DNA of 64,000 nucleotides from Pseudomonas sp. Au-Pse12 (GTDB taxonomy: Bacteria; Pseudomonadota; Gammaproteobacteria; Pseudomonadales; Pseudomonadaceae). The notes beneath the pieces are model-generated. The model worked only from the letters and a program-made list of their open reading frames with translations. It had not been told where the DNA came from and did not search any database. The position numbers were made by a program, and so were the translations under genes. Shown here piece after piece: positions 27,022-37,735 of the stretch (positions are counted from its first letter, which is position 1; each line of letters opens with the position of its first letter). The stretch spans positions 558,001 to 622,000 of the forward strand of contig NZ_JAJTTH010000004.1 of assembly GCF_021341665.1 (NCBI RefSeq), in the 5' to 3' direction.

Positions 27022-27693
27022 ATGGCCCCACGCATAAAAACCCGTGAACGCATCGTCCAGTTCAGCCTCGAGCTCTTCAACCAGCAGGGCGAGCGCAACG
27101 TCAGCACCAACCATATTGCGGCGCACATGGAGATCTCCCCGGGCAACCTGTACTACCACTTCCCCAACAAGCAGGCGATCATCGCCGTGCTGTTTGCCGA
27201 GTACGAAAGCCTGGTGGACAGCTTCCTGCGCCCGCCGCCCGGGCGCGCGGTCACCGTGCAAGACAAGCGCTATTACCTGCAGGCGCTGCTGGCGGCCATG
27301 TGGCGCTACCGTTTCCTGCACCGCGACCTGGAACACCTGCTGGACAGCGACCCCGAGCTGGCCGCGCGCTACCGGCGTTTCTCCCAGCGTTGCCTGATCC
27401 AGGGCATGGCCATCTACGGGCGTTTCGTCGACGCCGGGATCGTCGCCATGGACAAGGTGCAGATCGAATCCCTGACCCTCAATGCCTGGATCATCCTCAC
27501 CTCCTGGGTACGTTTTCTGTGCACCACCCGGGAAAACTCCACCCACCTGAGCGAAGAAGCCATTAAGCGCGGGGTGTATCAGGTGCTGGTGCTGGAAGCC
27601 GGTTTCGTCACCGATCAGGCTCGGGAAGCGGTCAACGACCTGTTCGAAGAGTTTTACGTGCCACTGGCCCAAGCCCTGGAAGAAGTGCAGTAG
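27022..27693 (+). CDS. laoR: TetR/AcrR-family regulator LaoR
   Basis: A 223-residue TetR-family repressor. The N-terminal DNA-binding domain (about residues 5-55) shows the usual RIVQFSLELFNQQGERNVS helix and the ISPGNLYYHFPNKQAII recognition helix. The C-terminal half is an all-helical ligand domain. It diverges from laoCBA; in P. aeruginosa the orthologue represses the lao genes and responds to products of long-chain alcohol oxidation. The palindrome at 26911-26930 is the best candidate operator. The sulfurtransferase gene follows 33 bases downstream in the same direction. Confidence 0.85.
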   Translation: MAPRIKTRERIVQFSLELFNQQGERNVSTNHIAAHMEISPGNLYYHFPNKQAIIAVLFAEYESLVDSFLRPPPGRAVTVQDKRYYLQALLAAMWRYRFLHRDLEHLLDSDPELAARYRRFSQRCLIQGMAIYGRFVDAGIVAMDKVQIESLTLNAWIILTSWVRFLCTTRENSTHLSEEAIKRGVYQVLVLEAGFVTDQAREAVNDLFEEFYVPLAQALEEVQ

Positions 27694-27726
27694 GATCAAC
27701 CTCCGACTTATTCACAGGAGCCTGCC

Positions 27727-28581
27727 ATGCCCCTCGCGCAGTTGATCAGCCCACTTGCCCTGGACCAGAAGAAACAGCAGCCCGGTCTGGTGATTCTGGA
27801 TTGTCGCTTTGCCCTTGAAGACCCGGACTACGGGCAGCGCAGCTATGCCGAAGGGCATATCGCCGGGGCGCATTTCGCCGACTTGAACCGGGACCTGAGC
27901 GGGCCGGTGATCAAGGGCGTGACCGGCCGGCATCCGTTGCCGGAGCCGGCGCAACTGTTGGCGCGCCTGCAGGCCTGGGGCATCGATAACGACAGCCAGA
28001 TCGTGCTCTATGACGACGGCCCCGGCGCCTTTGCCGCCCGTGCCTGGTGGCTGCTGGCCTGGCTGGGCAAGCGTGATGGCGTGTTCATTCTCGATGGCGG
28101 CCTGAAAGCCTGGCACGCCGCCGGCCTGCCGCTGAGCCTGGATGCCCCGGAAACCGTGGTCGGGCAGTTCACTGGCCAGCCCGACCACAGCCTGCTGCTG
28201 GATGCCGAACACCTGCGCCAGCGCCTGGGCCAGGCGGACCTGACCCTGCTGGACGCCCGCGGCCTGCCGCGTTTTCGTGGCGATGTGGAGCCCATCGATC
28301 CCGTGGCCGGGCACATTCCCGGGGCCCAGTGCGCGGCATTCACCGACAACCTGGGCGAGGACGGGTGCTTCCTGGCGGCTGATCGGCTCAAGCAGCGTTT
28401 CGCGCAAAAGCTCGCCGGGCGTTCCCCGGAGCACCTGGTGGCTTACTGCGGCTCTGGCGTCACCGCCTGCCACAACCTGTTCGCGCTGTGCCTGGCCGGC
28501 TACCCGCTGGCGCGGCTGTATGCCGGTTCGTGGAGCGAGTGGATCACCGATGCCCAGCGGCCTGTCGCCACGGGCGATTGA
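27727..28581 (+). CDS. 3-mercaptopyruvate/thiosulfate sulfurtransferase (SseA-like)
   Basis: A 284-residue protein of two rhodanese domains. The N-terminal domain lacks a catalytic cysteine loop; the C-terminal domain carries CGSGVTAC with the persulphide-forming first cysteine. The CGSGVT loop is the mercaptopyruvate-type variant (CRKG is typical of thiosulfate rhodaneses). Expected role is sulphur transfer from 3-mercaptopyruvate to cyanide or thiols in the cytoplasm. It follows laoR at close spacing but has no clear functional link to alcohol oxidation. AGGAG (27716-27720) precedes the ATG. Confidence 0.9.
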   Translation: MPLAQLISPLALDQKKQQPGLVILDCRFALEDPDYGQRSYAEGHIAGAHFADLNRDLSGPVIKGVTGRHPLPEPAQLLARLQAWGIDNDSQIVLYDDGPGAFAARAWWLLAWLGKRDGVFILDGGLKAWHAAGLPLSLDAPETVVGQFTGQPDHSLLLDAEHLRQRLGQADLTLLDARGLPRFRGDVEPIDPVAGHIPGAQCAAFTDNLGEDGCFLAADRLKQRFAQKLAGRSPEHLVAYCGSGVTACHNLFALCLAGYPLARLYAGSWSEWITDAQRPVATGD

Positions 28582-28582
28582 C

Positions 28583-28655
28583 TCTTCGCTGGCAAGCCGG
28601 CGCCTAAGGCTGGCGGGGCCACGCGGGCCTGTAGGCGCGAGCTGGCTCGCGAAAG
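28583..28655. repeat. REP-type sequences between sulfurtransferase and AraC regulator genes
   Basis: Two adjoining units: TTCGCTGGCAAGCCGGCGCC and GTAGGCGCGAGCTGGCTCGCGAA, both matching common Pseudomonas REP forms, between convergent genes. Confidence 0.6.
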
Positions 28656-28665
28656 CCGCGCCGCC

Positions 28666-29496
28666 CTACTGCAGAACAGCGCTGCGATAAGCCGCTGGCG
28701 CCACCCCATACACCTGCTTGAACTGCCGACTGAGGTGGCTCTGGTCGGCAAACCCCAGTTGCGTGGCCACTTCCAGCGGCAGGCAGCCATCGCGCAACAG
28801 GGCCCGGGCCTTGGCGATGCGCTGCTGCATCAGCCAGGTGTGGGGTGGAATCCCGGTGGCCCGGCGAAACACCCGGGCGAAATGGAACGGCGACAGGTTC
28901 ACCGCCGCCGCCAACTCTTCCAGTGACGGCGGCGCGGCCAGTTGCGAGCGCAGCAGTTCCTTGGCCTGGACAATCGCTCGGTGCTCCTGCCCGGGTTCGC
29001 CCAGCGCCCGAACCCCAGCGTGTCGCTGCAACAGCAACAGCAGCATTTCCCGCCACTGGGTCTGTTGCTGCAGGGCCGTGGCCGGGCTTTCCAGCAGGTG
29101 GTGCAGGCGGGCAAAACCCTGCACCAGGTCCGGGTCGCGGTACAGGGTCGCGCTGAAGGCCGGCAGGCTGCCGCTGGGCAGTTCCAGTTCGTCCAGCAGG
29201 CCGAATACCTGTCGGTTGTCCGGGTAGAAGGCCCGGTACAGCCAGCCGTCCTCGACGCCCTTGGCACCGGTGTGCAACTCGTCCGGGTTGATCAGCACCA
29301 GGGTGCCGCTGCCCGCCAGGTGCTCGGCCCCGCGATAGCGGTAGCGCTGGGCGCCGGCCATGATCATGCCGATCACATAACCCTCGTGCACATGAGGCAC
29401 GAAGCGCTGTTCGATATAGCGCGCGGCCAGTAACTCGACCCCGGCCAGGGGCTCGGTCTGCCAGAAACGGATCGACTCCCGGGTGGGCTTAGCCAT
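28666..29496 (-). CDS. AraC-family transcriptional regulator
   Basis: A 276-residue regulator. The N-terminal half is an AraC-type cupin sensor (RYIEQRFVPHVHEGYVIG, then LVLINPDELHTG). The C-terminal half has two helix-turn-helix motifs (LSPFHFARVFRRATGIPP and LGFADQSHLSRQFKQVYG). The target is unknown. Its start overlaps the end of the upstream YheT-type hydrolase gene by 8 bases, an arrangement suggesting co-expression. Such stand-alone AraC regulators often control a neighbouring transporter, but none is adjacent here. Confidence 0.88.
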   Translation of the reverse strand: MAKPTRESIRFWQTEPLAGVELLAARYIEQRFVPHVHEGYVIGMIMAGAQRYRYRGAEHLAGSGTLVLINPDELHTGAKGVEDGWLYRAFYPDNRQVFGLLDELELPSGSLPAFSATLYRDPDLVQGFARLHHLLESPATALQQQTQWREMLLLLLQRHAGVRALGEPGQEHRAIVQAKELLRSQLAAPPSLEELAAAVNLSPFHFARVFRRATGIPPHTWLMQQRIAKARALLRDGCLPLEVATQLGFADQSHLSRQFKQVYGVAPAAYRSAVLQ

Positions 29497-30490
29497 GGCG
29501 GCCCAGGTCCGTCAGCCATTGCGGAATGCGCTGTTCCAGGTAGTAATTCGGGTGTTTCAGGCTACCGCCGACAAAACCCACGTGGCCGCCCTTGGCCTGC
29601 AGTTCGAAGCGGGTACTGGCGGACAGTTCACGGGCTTCGGGCAGGCTGTGGCGGAACACGAAGGGGTCGTCCGCGGCCTGGATGATCAGGGTCGGGGTAC
29701 GGATTTCGCCAAGGAAATAGCGGCTGGAGGCGCGGCGGTAGTAATCCTGGGCATCGGCAAAACCATGCAGCGGCGCGGTGACCCGGCCGTCGAAGTCCCA
29801 GAAGGTGCGCATCTTGGTCAGCGGGCCCAGTTGCGCCAGGGTGGCCAGGCCTTCATGGCGGCCGTCGTGCTGGAACTGGCGTTGCTTGTCCTTGATGTAG
29901 GCCAGCATCTCGCGCATGAAGTGCGCCTGGTAAATCTTGGAAAAGCCCTGGCCGATGCGGTCGGCGCACTGGTCCAGGCGAAACGGCACCGACACCGCCG
30001 TGGCGCCCTGCAGCGGGCTGGCGCTGCCGCTTTCCCCCAGGTACTTGAGCAATACATTGCCCCCCAGCGAATAGCCCACCGCATACAGCGGCGCCTGAGG
30101 ACGCTTGGCCCGCAGGTGGGCGATGGCCGAGGCCAGGTCTTCGCTGGCGCCGGAGTGGTAGCTGCGCGGCAGCAGGTTGGGTTCGCCGGAGCAGCCGCGC
30201 CAGTTCAGCGCTGCGCTGGCCCAGCCCCGAGAGGCGAGGGCCTGCTGCAGGCCGGCCACATAAGGCGAGTTGGACGAGCCGGTCAAACCGTGCAGCACCA
30301 GCACCAGAGGGGCTTCGGCGCTATGGGGGCCGTGCCAGTCCAGATCGAGAAAGTCGCCGTCATCCAGCCACAAGCGCTCGCGCTGGCGCTCCAGGTGAGT
30401 GGTCGGGCGCCACAGCGGGCCCCACAGGGTTTGCAGGTGCGGGTTGCCAAGGCCGAAGGCGGGGATGAAGCGATCAGGCGAGTCAGGCAC
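29489..30490 (-). CDS. YheT-family alpha/beta hydrolase
   Basis: A 333-residue alpha/beta hydrolase. The N-terminal family motif is FGLGNPHLQTLWGPLWR, the nucleophile elbow is GYSLGGNVLLKYLG, and the late histidine is in GGHVGFVGG. The oxyanion-side segment is VLHGLTGSSNSPYV. The substrate is unknown. The start is uncertain: GTG 30490 (PDSPDRFIPAFG) gives the usual family N-terminus but has no good ribosome-binding site; the frame stays open to 30583 inside rsmD. It lies downstream of rsmD in the same direction and overlaps the AraC regulator gene. Confidence 0.82.
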   Translation of the reverse strand: MPDSPDRFIPAFGLGNPHLQTLWGPLWRPTTHLERQRERLWLDDGDFLDLDWHGPHSAEAPLVLVLHGLTGSSNSPYVAGLQQALASRGWASAALNWRGCSGEPNLLPRSYHSGASEDLASAIAHLRAKRPQAPLYAVGYSLGGNVLLKYLGESGSASPLQGATAVSVPFRLDQCADRIGQGFSKIYQAHFMREMLAYIKDKQRQFQHDGRHEGLATLAQLGPLTKMRTFWDFDGRVTAPLHGFADAQDYYRRASSRYFLGEIRTPTLIIQAADDPFVFRHSLPEARELSASTRFELQAKGGHVGFVGGSLKHPNYYLEQRIPQWLTDLGRHG

Positions 30491-30552
30491 GGGGAGGGTC
30501 TCGATGCAGCGGCGCGCGGCCCGGGCGGGCTGCGCGCCTTGTTCCGGCTGCC

Positions 30553-31173
30553 TTAAGCAGCGTTGTCTGCCATACGTTGCCACAACGAGTAATACACCTG
30601 CCCGGATTTTTGTTCACGGTGCAGACGCCAGCTTCCGGGCAGCCCCAGGGTCGACGGCGCGGTTTCGCTTTCGGTGTAAATCCACGCGTCGTCCGCCAGC
30701 CAGCCGCGTGCTTCCAGCAGGGCGCAGGCGGCGGGCAGCAGGTTCTGGTTGAACGGCGGGTCGAGGAAAGCCAGGTCGAACGGCGTCGCCGGCTGGGTTT
30801 CCAGGTAGCGCAGGGCGTCGGCGGTCTGCGCCTGGCCCACGGTGCAACGCAGCGTTCCCAGGTGCTCGCGCAGGCTGGAGATGGCCACGCTGCTGCTGTC
30901 CAGGGCCAGGCCCGTGGCAGCGCCACGGGACAGGGCTTCGAGGAACACCGCGCCGCTGCCGGCGAACAGGTCGATGACCTTGGCCCCGGCGACATAGGGC
31001 GCCAGCCAGTTGAACAGGGTTTCGCGCACCCGGTCAGGGGTCGGTCGCAGCCCCGGCAGGTCGGGGAAGCTCAGCTTGCGGCTGCGCCATTCGCCGCCAA
31101 TGATGCGCAGCTGGCCCACGCCGTTGTGCTGGTTGTGGACGGGTTTCTTACTGGGACGGGCTGGACGGGCCAT
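30553..31173 (-). CDS. rsmD: 16S rRNA (guanine966-N2)-methyltransferase
   Basis: A 206-residue SAM-dependent enzyme that methylates G966 of 16S rRNA. SAM-binding motif VIDLFAGSGAVFLEALSRGA and catalytic LAFLDPPFNQ (the N/D-PP-F/Y motif) are present, with LRIIGGEWRSRKL and RPTPDRVRETLFNWL as N-terminal family blocks. The start codon shares one base with the upstream M16 gene's stop. ftsY lies beyond the protease genes, divergently transcribed, as usual for rsmD neighbourhoods. Confidence 0.95.
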   Translation of the reverse strand: MARPARPSKKPVHNQHNGVGQLRIIGGEWRSRKLSFPDLPGLRPTPDRVRETLFNWLAPYVAGAKVIDLFAGSGAVFLEALSRGAATGLALDSSSVAISSLREHLGTLRCTVGQAQTADALRYLETQPATPFDLAFLDPPFNQNLLPAACALLEARGWLADDAWIYTESETAPSTLGLPGSWRLHREQKSGQVYYSLWQRMADNAA

Positions 31174-32663
31174 TAATGCTCCGGAACCCCGAGCGGCTGC
31201 TCGGCGGGTTTGTCAGTGGGGGGCGGCAATGGCTTTTGCGCGACGGTGGGGCCGGCGCTGACGATGACCATCTTGTCGACACTCAGGTGCTTGTTCATGG
31301 CGGCCTTGACCTGTTCCACCGTCAGTTCCTGGGATTGACGCATGAAGTCTTCCAGGTAGCTCAACGGCAGATTGTAGAAGCCCATGGCGCCCAGCTGGCC
31401 GACGATATCGGCGTTGCTGGCAGTGGACAGCGGGAAGCTGCCGGCCAGTTCGCGCTTGGCGTCGTCCAGTTCCTTCTGGGTCGGGCCGTTCTTCAGGTAA
31501 TCGGCAAACACGTCCTGCACCAGTTTCAGGGTGCCTTCGCTCATTTCTGCGCGGGTCTGCAGGTTGATCATGAACGGGCCGCGGGCCTGCATCGGGGTGA
31601 AGCCGGAGTAGACGCCGTAGGTCAGGCCGCGTTTCTCGCGCACTTCGCTCATCAGCCGGGTGCCGAAACCGCCACCGCCAAGGATCTGGTTGCCCAGGGA
31701 CACGGCGGCGTAGTCCGGATCGTCACGGTCGATGCCCAGTTGCGCCAGCATCAGGTTGGTCTGGCTCGACGGGAATTCGATATGGCCGATGCTGGCCTTG
31801 GGTTCGGTGGGCTGCTCGACCTTGGCCAGGGCCGGGCCTTTGGGCAGGGCGGCGGAAACCTGCGCGGCGATCGCTTCGGCGTCGCTGCGCGAGAGGTCGC
31901 CGACCAGGGCGATCACCACGTTGCCGGCGGTATAGGCCTTGGCGTGGAACGCCTGCAGTTGCGCCAGGCTGATGCCCGGAACGCTCTTGGCATTGCCTTC
32001 GCTGGCATGCGCATAGGGATGAGTGCCGTACAGGCGCTGCATCAGTTCCAGGCTGGCCAGCTTGCCGGGGTTCTGCTTCTGGTATTCGAAACCGGCGAGC
32101 AACTGGTTCTTGATCCGTGCCAGGGAGTCGGCAGGGAAGGTCGGCTTGCCCACCACTTCGGCGAACAGCTTCAGCGCTGGCTGGCGTTTATCCACCGCGC
32201 TGAGGCTGCGCAGCGAGACCACGGCCATGTCCTTGTAGGCGCCGTTGCCGATATCCGCGCCCAGGCTCTCGAAGCCCCGGGCGATGGCGCCCACATCCTT
32301 GCCGGGCACGCCTTCGTTGAGCATGGCGTTGGTCAGCAGGGCCAGGCCGGACGTGTTGCCGTCCTGGCTGCTGCCGGCGGCGAAGATCAGGCGCATGTCG
32401 AACATCGGCAGCTCGCGGGCTTCGACGAACAGCACCTTGGCGCCTTCAGCGGTATTCCAGGTCTGCACATTGAGGTTGCGATGGCTGGGTGCCTTGCCAT
32501 CCAGCTCGGCCAGGGATTGCAGTTTCTGGCTGCTCTTGGCCTTGTCCAGGGCCTGGCTGGCATTGCTCTCGCCGGAGCGCGACAGGTACAGGCCACCGGC
32601 GGTGAGCAGGGCGACCAGGGCCAGGCCCAGCAGGACCGGTGAAGCATTCTTGCGCTTACTCAT
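31173..32663 (-). CDS. M16-family peptidase-like protein lacking the zinc motif
   Basis: A 496-residue M16 (insulinase) homologue with an N-terminal membrane anchor (VLLGLALVALLTAGGLYL, residues about 10-27). The position where active members have HxxEH reads GLALLTNAMLNEG here, so the zinc site is absent. The later R/Y substrate-side pair appears to be retained in GLTYGVYSGF and RGPFMINLQTRAEM. M16B proteases commonly work as a pair of one catalytic and one non-catalytic subunit. The catalytic partner gene is immediately upstream and overlaps by 8 bases. Confidence 0.88.
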   Translation of the reverse strand: MSKRKNASPVLLGLALVALLTAGGLYLSRSGESNASQALDKAKSSQKLQSLAELDGKAPSHRNLNVQTWNTAEGAKVLFVEARELPMFDMRLIFAAGSSQDGNTSGLALLTNAMLNEGVPGKDVGAIARGFESLGADIGNGAYKDMAVVSLRSLSAVDKRQPALKLFAEVVGKPTFPADSLARIKNQLLAGFEYQKQNPGKLASLELMQRLYGTHPYAHASEGNAKSVPGISLAQLQAFHAKAYTAGNVVIALVGDLSRSDAEAIAAQVSAALPKGPALAKVEQPTEPKASIGHIEFPSSQTNLMLAQLGIDRDDPDYAAVSLGNQILGGGGFGTRLMSEVREKRGLTYGVYSGFTPMQARGPFMINLQTRAEMSEGTLKLVQDVFADYLKNGPTQKELDDAKRELAGSFPLSTASNADIVGQLGAMGFYNLPLSYLEDFMRQSQELTVEQVKAAMNKHLSVDKMVIVSAGPTVAQKPLPPPTDKPAEQPLGVPEH

Positions 32664-34011
32664 GAGCGGACTCCTCAGGCAGTACGTGGGCCACGCTCAT
32701 ACGCTCCCGGGTGAAATAGGTGCGGGCGGCCTTCTGGATGTCTTCCGGGGTCACGCTTTGCAGTTCCGCCAGCTCGGTGTCCATCAGTTTCCACGACAGG
32801 CCGACGGTTTCCAGCTGGCCGATGGCGCTGGCCTGGCTGGTGATCGAGTCACGCTCGTAGACCAGCCCGGCAATCACCTGAGCCCGCACCCGCTCCAGTT
32901 CCTCGGCGGACGGCGGGGTGCTCTTCAGTTGGTCCAGCATGCGCCACAGCCCGGCTTCGGCCTGGGCGATGGTTTTCTTCTTCTGGCTGTTGGGGGTCGC
33001 CGAGAGCATGAACAGGCTGTCGCCCCGGGTGTAGGCGTCGTAGCTGGTGGAACCGTTGGACAGCAGCTCTTCGCCCCGCTCCAGCTGGGTCGGAATGCGG
33101 GCGCTGTAACCGCCGTCCAGCAGGGCCGCGGCCAGGCGCAGGGCGTGCACCGAGCGCTGGTCCTCGGCGGTGGCGATGCTGGGCACGTTGAAGGCCAGCA
33201 TCAGGCTCGGCAGTTGGGTCTTCACGTGCAGGGTGATCAGGCGCTCGCCGGGTTCGGCCAGTTCCATGGGGATCTTCGCCGGTGGCACGTCACGCTTGGG
33301 GATGGCGCCGAAGTAACGCTGGGCCAGGGTTTTCACTTCGTCCGGGGTGACGTCGCCGACCACCACCAGGGTGGCGTTGTTCGGCACGTACCAGGCCTGG
33401 TACCAGTGGCGCAGTTCCTCGACCTTCATCCGGTTCAGGTCGGCCATCCAGCCGATGGTCGGCGTGTGGTAGCCGCTGGCCGGGTAGGCCATGGCCTTGA
33501 AGCGCTCGTAGGCCTTGGACAGCGGCTTGTCGTCGGTACGCAGGCGGCGTTCTTCCTTGATCACTTCGATCTCGCGGCTGAACTCGTCGGCCGGCAGGCG
33601 CAGGTTGGCCATGCGATCGGCTTCCAGTTCCAGGGCCACGCCCAGGCGGTCGCGGGCCAGGACCTGGTAATAAGCGGTGAAGTCGTCGCTGGTGAAGGCG
33701 TTCTCTTCGGCGCCCAGGTCCCGCAGGATCAACGAGGCTTCGCCGGGGCCGACCTTCTCGCTGCCTTTGAACATCATGTGTTCCAGGGCGTGGGACAAAC
33801 CGGTCTGGCCCGGGGTTTCGTAGCTGGAGCCGACCTTGTACCAGACCTGGGACACCACCACCGGCGCGCGATGATCTTCGCGGACCACGACCTTGAGGCC
33901 GTTGTCGAGGGTGAATTCGTGGGTGGGTTGCGGGTCGGCAGCCAGGGCTGCAAGGGGCAGACAAACTGTGCTGAGCAGCAGGCCTGCGGCGCGGCGGGCT
34001 AGAGCATTCAT
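32656..34011 (-). CDS. M16-family zinc metallopeptidase (catalytic subunit)
   Basis: A 451-residue processing-peptidase-like protein with a signal peptide (LLLSTVCLPLAALAAD). The inverted zinc motif HALEH lies in TGLSHALEHMMFKGS, with the further glutamate expected in EENAFTSDDFTAYYQ and the conserved EVIKEERRLRTDDKP block. Export suggests a periplasmic protease acting with the zinc-less partner encoded downstream. Its substrate is unknown. It diverges from ftsY across a 355-base gap. Confidence 0.9.
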   Translation of the reverse strand: MNALARRAAGLLLSTVCLPLAALAADPQPTHEFTLDNGLKVVVREDHRAPVVVSQVWYKVGSSYETPGQTGLSHALEHMMFKGSEKVGPGEASLILRDLGAEENAFTSDDFTAYYQVLARDRLGVALELEADRMANLRLPADEFSREIEVIKEERRLRTDDKPLSKAYERFKAMAYPASGYHTPTIGWMADLNRMKVEELRHWYQAWYVPNNATLVVVGDVTPDEVKTLAQRYFGAIPKRDVPPAKIPMELAEPGERLITLHVKTQLPSLMLAFNVPSIATAEDQRSVHALRLAAALLDGGYSARIPTQLERGEELLSNGSTSYDAYTRGDSLFMLSATPNSQKKKTIAQAEAGLWRMLDQLKSTPPSAEELERVRAQVIAGLVYERDSITSQASAIGQLETVGLSWKLMDTELAELQSVTPEDIQKAARTYFTRERMSVAHVLPEESAHE

Positions 34012-34366
34012 TCGTTTTTAAACCTGTTGGGCTGCCCGCGTGTTCTTAGCGTCAGCGGGCGAGGAGGTGCTAGGATACTGATCCGTTTTACTGGCGGCCA
34101 CGCCTATCAGGTCTTCGCGGATCAGCAGGTACTTGATCAGGTTGTATGAGTTACCGGCAATAAGCCTTGATTTGTCAGCTAAACTGCGACTTTTCGCCGA
34201 TTTTGCCGTTCCAGTCCTTTAGTAAAATCGCTCCTTGAAGTGCTTTTGGGCATTTCGACAACATGTTGCGCGTGAACAAGCTGGAATAAACACAGTCTGT
34301 TCTGCATCGAATATTTATTTACCGAGGCGCCCAGTGGCGCATCGCTACCTTGAGATAGCCGTCTCC
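34012..34366. other. 355-base divergent intergenic region, M16 protease and ftsY
   Basis: AT-richer than its surroundings, especially 34160-34325. A TAAAAT -10-like box (34223-34228) for ftsY has TTGCCG (34203-34208) upstream, but the 14-base spacer is too short for a good sigma-70 promoter. I see no gene, repeat or terminator here that I would support. Confidence 0.4.
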
Positions 34367-35931
<1,565 letters not shown>

Positions 35932-35935
<4 letters not shown>

Positions 35936-36603
35936 TTCGTTTCGAACAGGTCGGTAAACGCTACCCCAACGGTCACGTTGGCCTGCATGAGCTGAGCTTT
36001 CGCGTGCGTCGCGGCGAATTCCTGTTTGTCACCGGCCATTCCGGCGCCGGTAAGAGCACCTTGCTGCGCCTGCTGCTGGCCATGGAGCGTCCGACCACCG
36101 GCAAGTTGCTGCTGGCCGGGCAGGACCTGGGGCAGATCAGCAACGCGCAGATCCCGTTCCTGCGGCGCCAGATCGGCGTGGTGTTCCAGAACCACCAGCT
36201 GTTGTTCGATCGCACCGTGTTCAACAACGTCGCGCTGCCGCTGCAGATTCTTGGCCTGTCCAAGGCGGAAATCGCCAAGCGGGTGGACTCGGCCCTGGAG
36301 CGCGTGGCCCTGTCGGACAAGACCGATCTGTACCCCGGTGACCTGTCCACCGGCCAGCAACAGCGTGTGGGGATTGCCCGGGCCATCGTCCACCGTCCGG
36401 CCCTGCTGCTGGCGGACGAACCCACCGGTAACCTCGACCCGCGTCTTGCGGCGGAAATCATGGGCGTGTTCGAAGATATCAACCGCCTGGGCACCAGCGT
36501 GCTGATCGCCAGTCACGACCTGGCGCTGATCGCTCGCATGCGTCACCGCATGTTGACCCTGCAACGCGGCCGATTGATCGGCGATGGGGAGGCCGGCGTA
36601 TGA
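35932..36603 (+). CDS. ftsE: Cell division ATP-binding protein FtsE
   Basis: A 223-residue ABC ATPase. Walker A is GHSGAGKSTLLR, the Q-loop lies near VVFQNHQLLFDR, the signature is LSTGQQQR, and Walker B is LLLADEPTGNLDPR with H-loop SHDLAL. With FtsX it forms the divisome complex that activates periplasmic septal hydrolases through EnvC-type adaptors. It overlaps ftsY by 4 bases and ftsX by 4 bases. Confidence 0.97.
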
Positions 36604-37622
36604 GTGCTACACGTACCCCTAAAGTGGCGGAGCGCGTAGCGCCCAAGGCTTCCGAAGCGCCGCCGCCTAAGAAAAAACGCGACGAAGACGACGGCCCGGA
36701 TTTCGCCACCCTGCTGCACGCCTGGATCGAAAGCCATCGCGCCAGCCTGCTGGACAGCCTGCGGCGCCTGGGCAAGCAGCCCATTGGCAGCTTCTTTACC
36801 TGCCTGGTGATGGCGGTAGCCCTGAGCCTGCCCATGGGCCTGTCGCTGTTGCTCAACAATGTCGAGCGGCTGGGCGGTTCCTGGCAGCGCGCCGCGCAGA
36901 TTTCGCTGTACCTGGATCTGGGGGCCTCTGCCAGCGAGGGCGAGAAACTCAGCGAAGAGATCAAGGGCCTTCCCGGTGTGGCGGATGCCGAGTTCATCAG
37001 CAAGGAAAAGGCCCTGGAAGAGTTCCAGCAGCAGTCCGGGCTGGGCGAGGCCTTGCGCGAGTTGCCCCATAACCCGTTGCCGGGTGTGGTGCTGGTGACG
37101 CCGAACGAGGTGGATAAGGCTACGCTTGAGGCCTTGCGCCAGCGTTTGGCGGACATGCCCAAGGTGCAACTGGCGCAGCTGGACCTGGTATGGGTCGAGC
37201 GACTGGCGGCCATCCTCAAGCTGGGGGACCGCTTTGTCTTCGGCCTGACGGTGCTGCTGGTTTCTGCATTACTTTTGGTGATAGGCAATACCATTCGTCT
37301 TCATATTGAAAACCGCCGCACCGAGATAGAAGTGATTAAACTCGTCGGCGGTACGGACAGCTATGTACGACGTCCCTTCCTTTATATGGGCGCGCTGTAT
37401 GGCTTCGGTGCGGGGATTCTGTCCTGGGGTGTATTGGCGTTCGGCCTGAACTGGCTGAACGACGCGGTGATCGGTCTGGCCGGCCTGTATGGCAGTGATT
37501 TTGCCCTTGCGGGAGTACCGGTTGCCGATGGTCTGTCGCTCTTGCTTGGGGCGGTGCTGTTGGGTTATATCGGTGCGTGGATTGCGGTGGCCCGCCACCT
37601 GAGGGAGCTGGCACCGAAGTAA
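36600..37622 (+). CDS. ftsX: Cell division protein FtsX
   Basis: A 340-residue membrane protein with a long hydrophilic, lysine-rich N-terminus, TM1 (FFTCLVMAVALSLPMGLSLL), a periplasmic domain of about 100 residues (QISLYLDLGASAS to VWVERLAAIL), and three C-terminal helices starting at FGLTVLLVSALLLVIG, in the MacB/FtsX arrangement. It partners FtsE. The gene is followed after 113 bases by rpoH, whose promoter region lies in that gap. Confidence 0.96.
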   Translation: MSATRTPKVAERVAPKASEAPPPKKKRDEDDGPDFATLLHAWIESHRASLLDSLRRLGKQPIGSFFTCLVMAVALSLPMGLSLLLNNVERLGGSWQRAAQISLYLDLGASASEGEKLSEEIKGLPGVADAEFISKEKALEEFQQQSGLGEALRELPHNPLPGVVLVTPNEVDKATLEALRQRLADMPKVQLAQLDLVWVERLAAILKLGDRFVFGLTVLLVSALLLVIGNTIRLHIENRRTEIEVIKLVGGTDSYVRRPFLYMGALYGFGAGILSWGVLAFGLNWLNDAVIGLAGLYGSDFALAGVPVADGLSLLLGAVLLGYIGAWIAVARHLRELAPK

Positions 37623-37659
37623 TGTCTTTTTGCTTGTATTGACCTTTCAGAATATTTGG

Positions 37660-37686
37660 GAACTTGTTTCGCGGTTTCCGGTCAAT
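37660..37686 (+). promoter_or_regulatory. Candidate AlgU (sigma-E-type) promoter of rpoH
   Basis: A perfect -35 GAACTT (37660-37665), a 16-base spacer and TCAAT (37682-37686) in place of the TCTGA consensus. A TTGACC box at 37639 could be a separate sigma-70 -35. AlgU-dependent rpoH transcription is known in P. aeruginosa. The rpoH start is 50 bases further down with GGAGG at 37722-37726. Confidence 0.45.
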
Positions 37687-37735
37687 TTTCGCAGTGCTGA
37701 ACTGCACGAGTTATGTGAGTCGGAGGTTTTTTCGT

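Noticed and set aside
37638..37686. ATTGACC ... GGTCAAT inverted repeat before rpoH
   Set aside because: Seven-base arms 35 bases apart can arise by chance and overlap promoter elements that explain them better.
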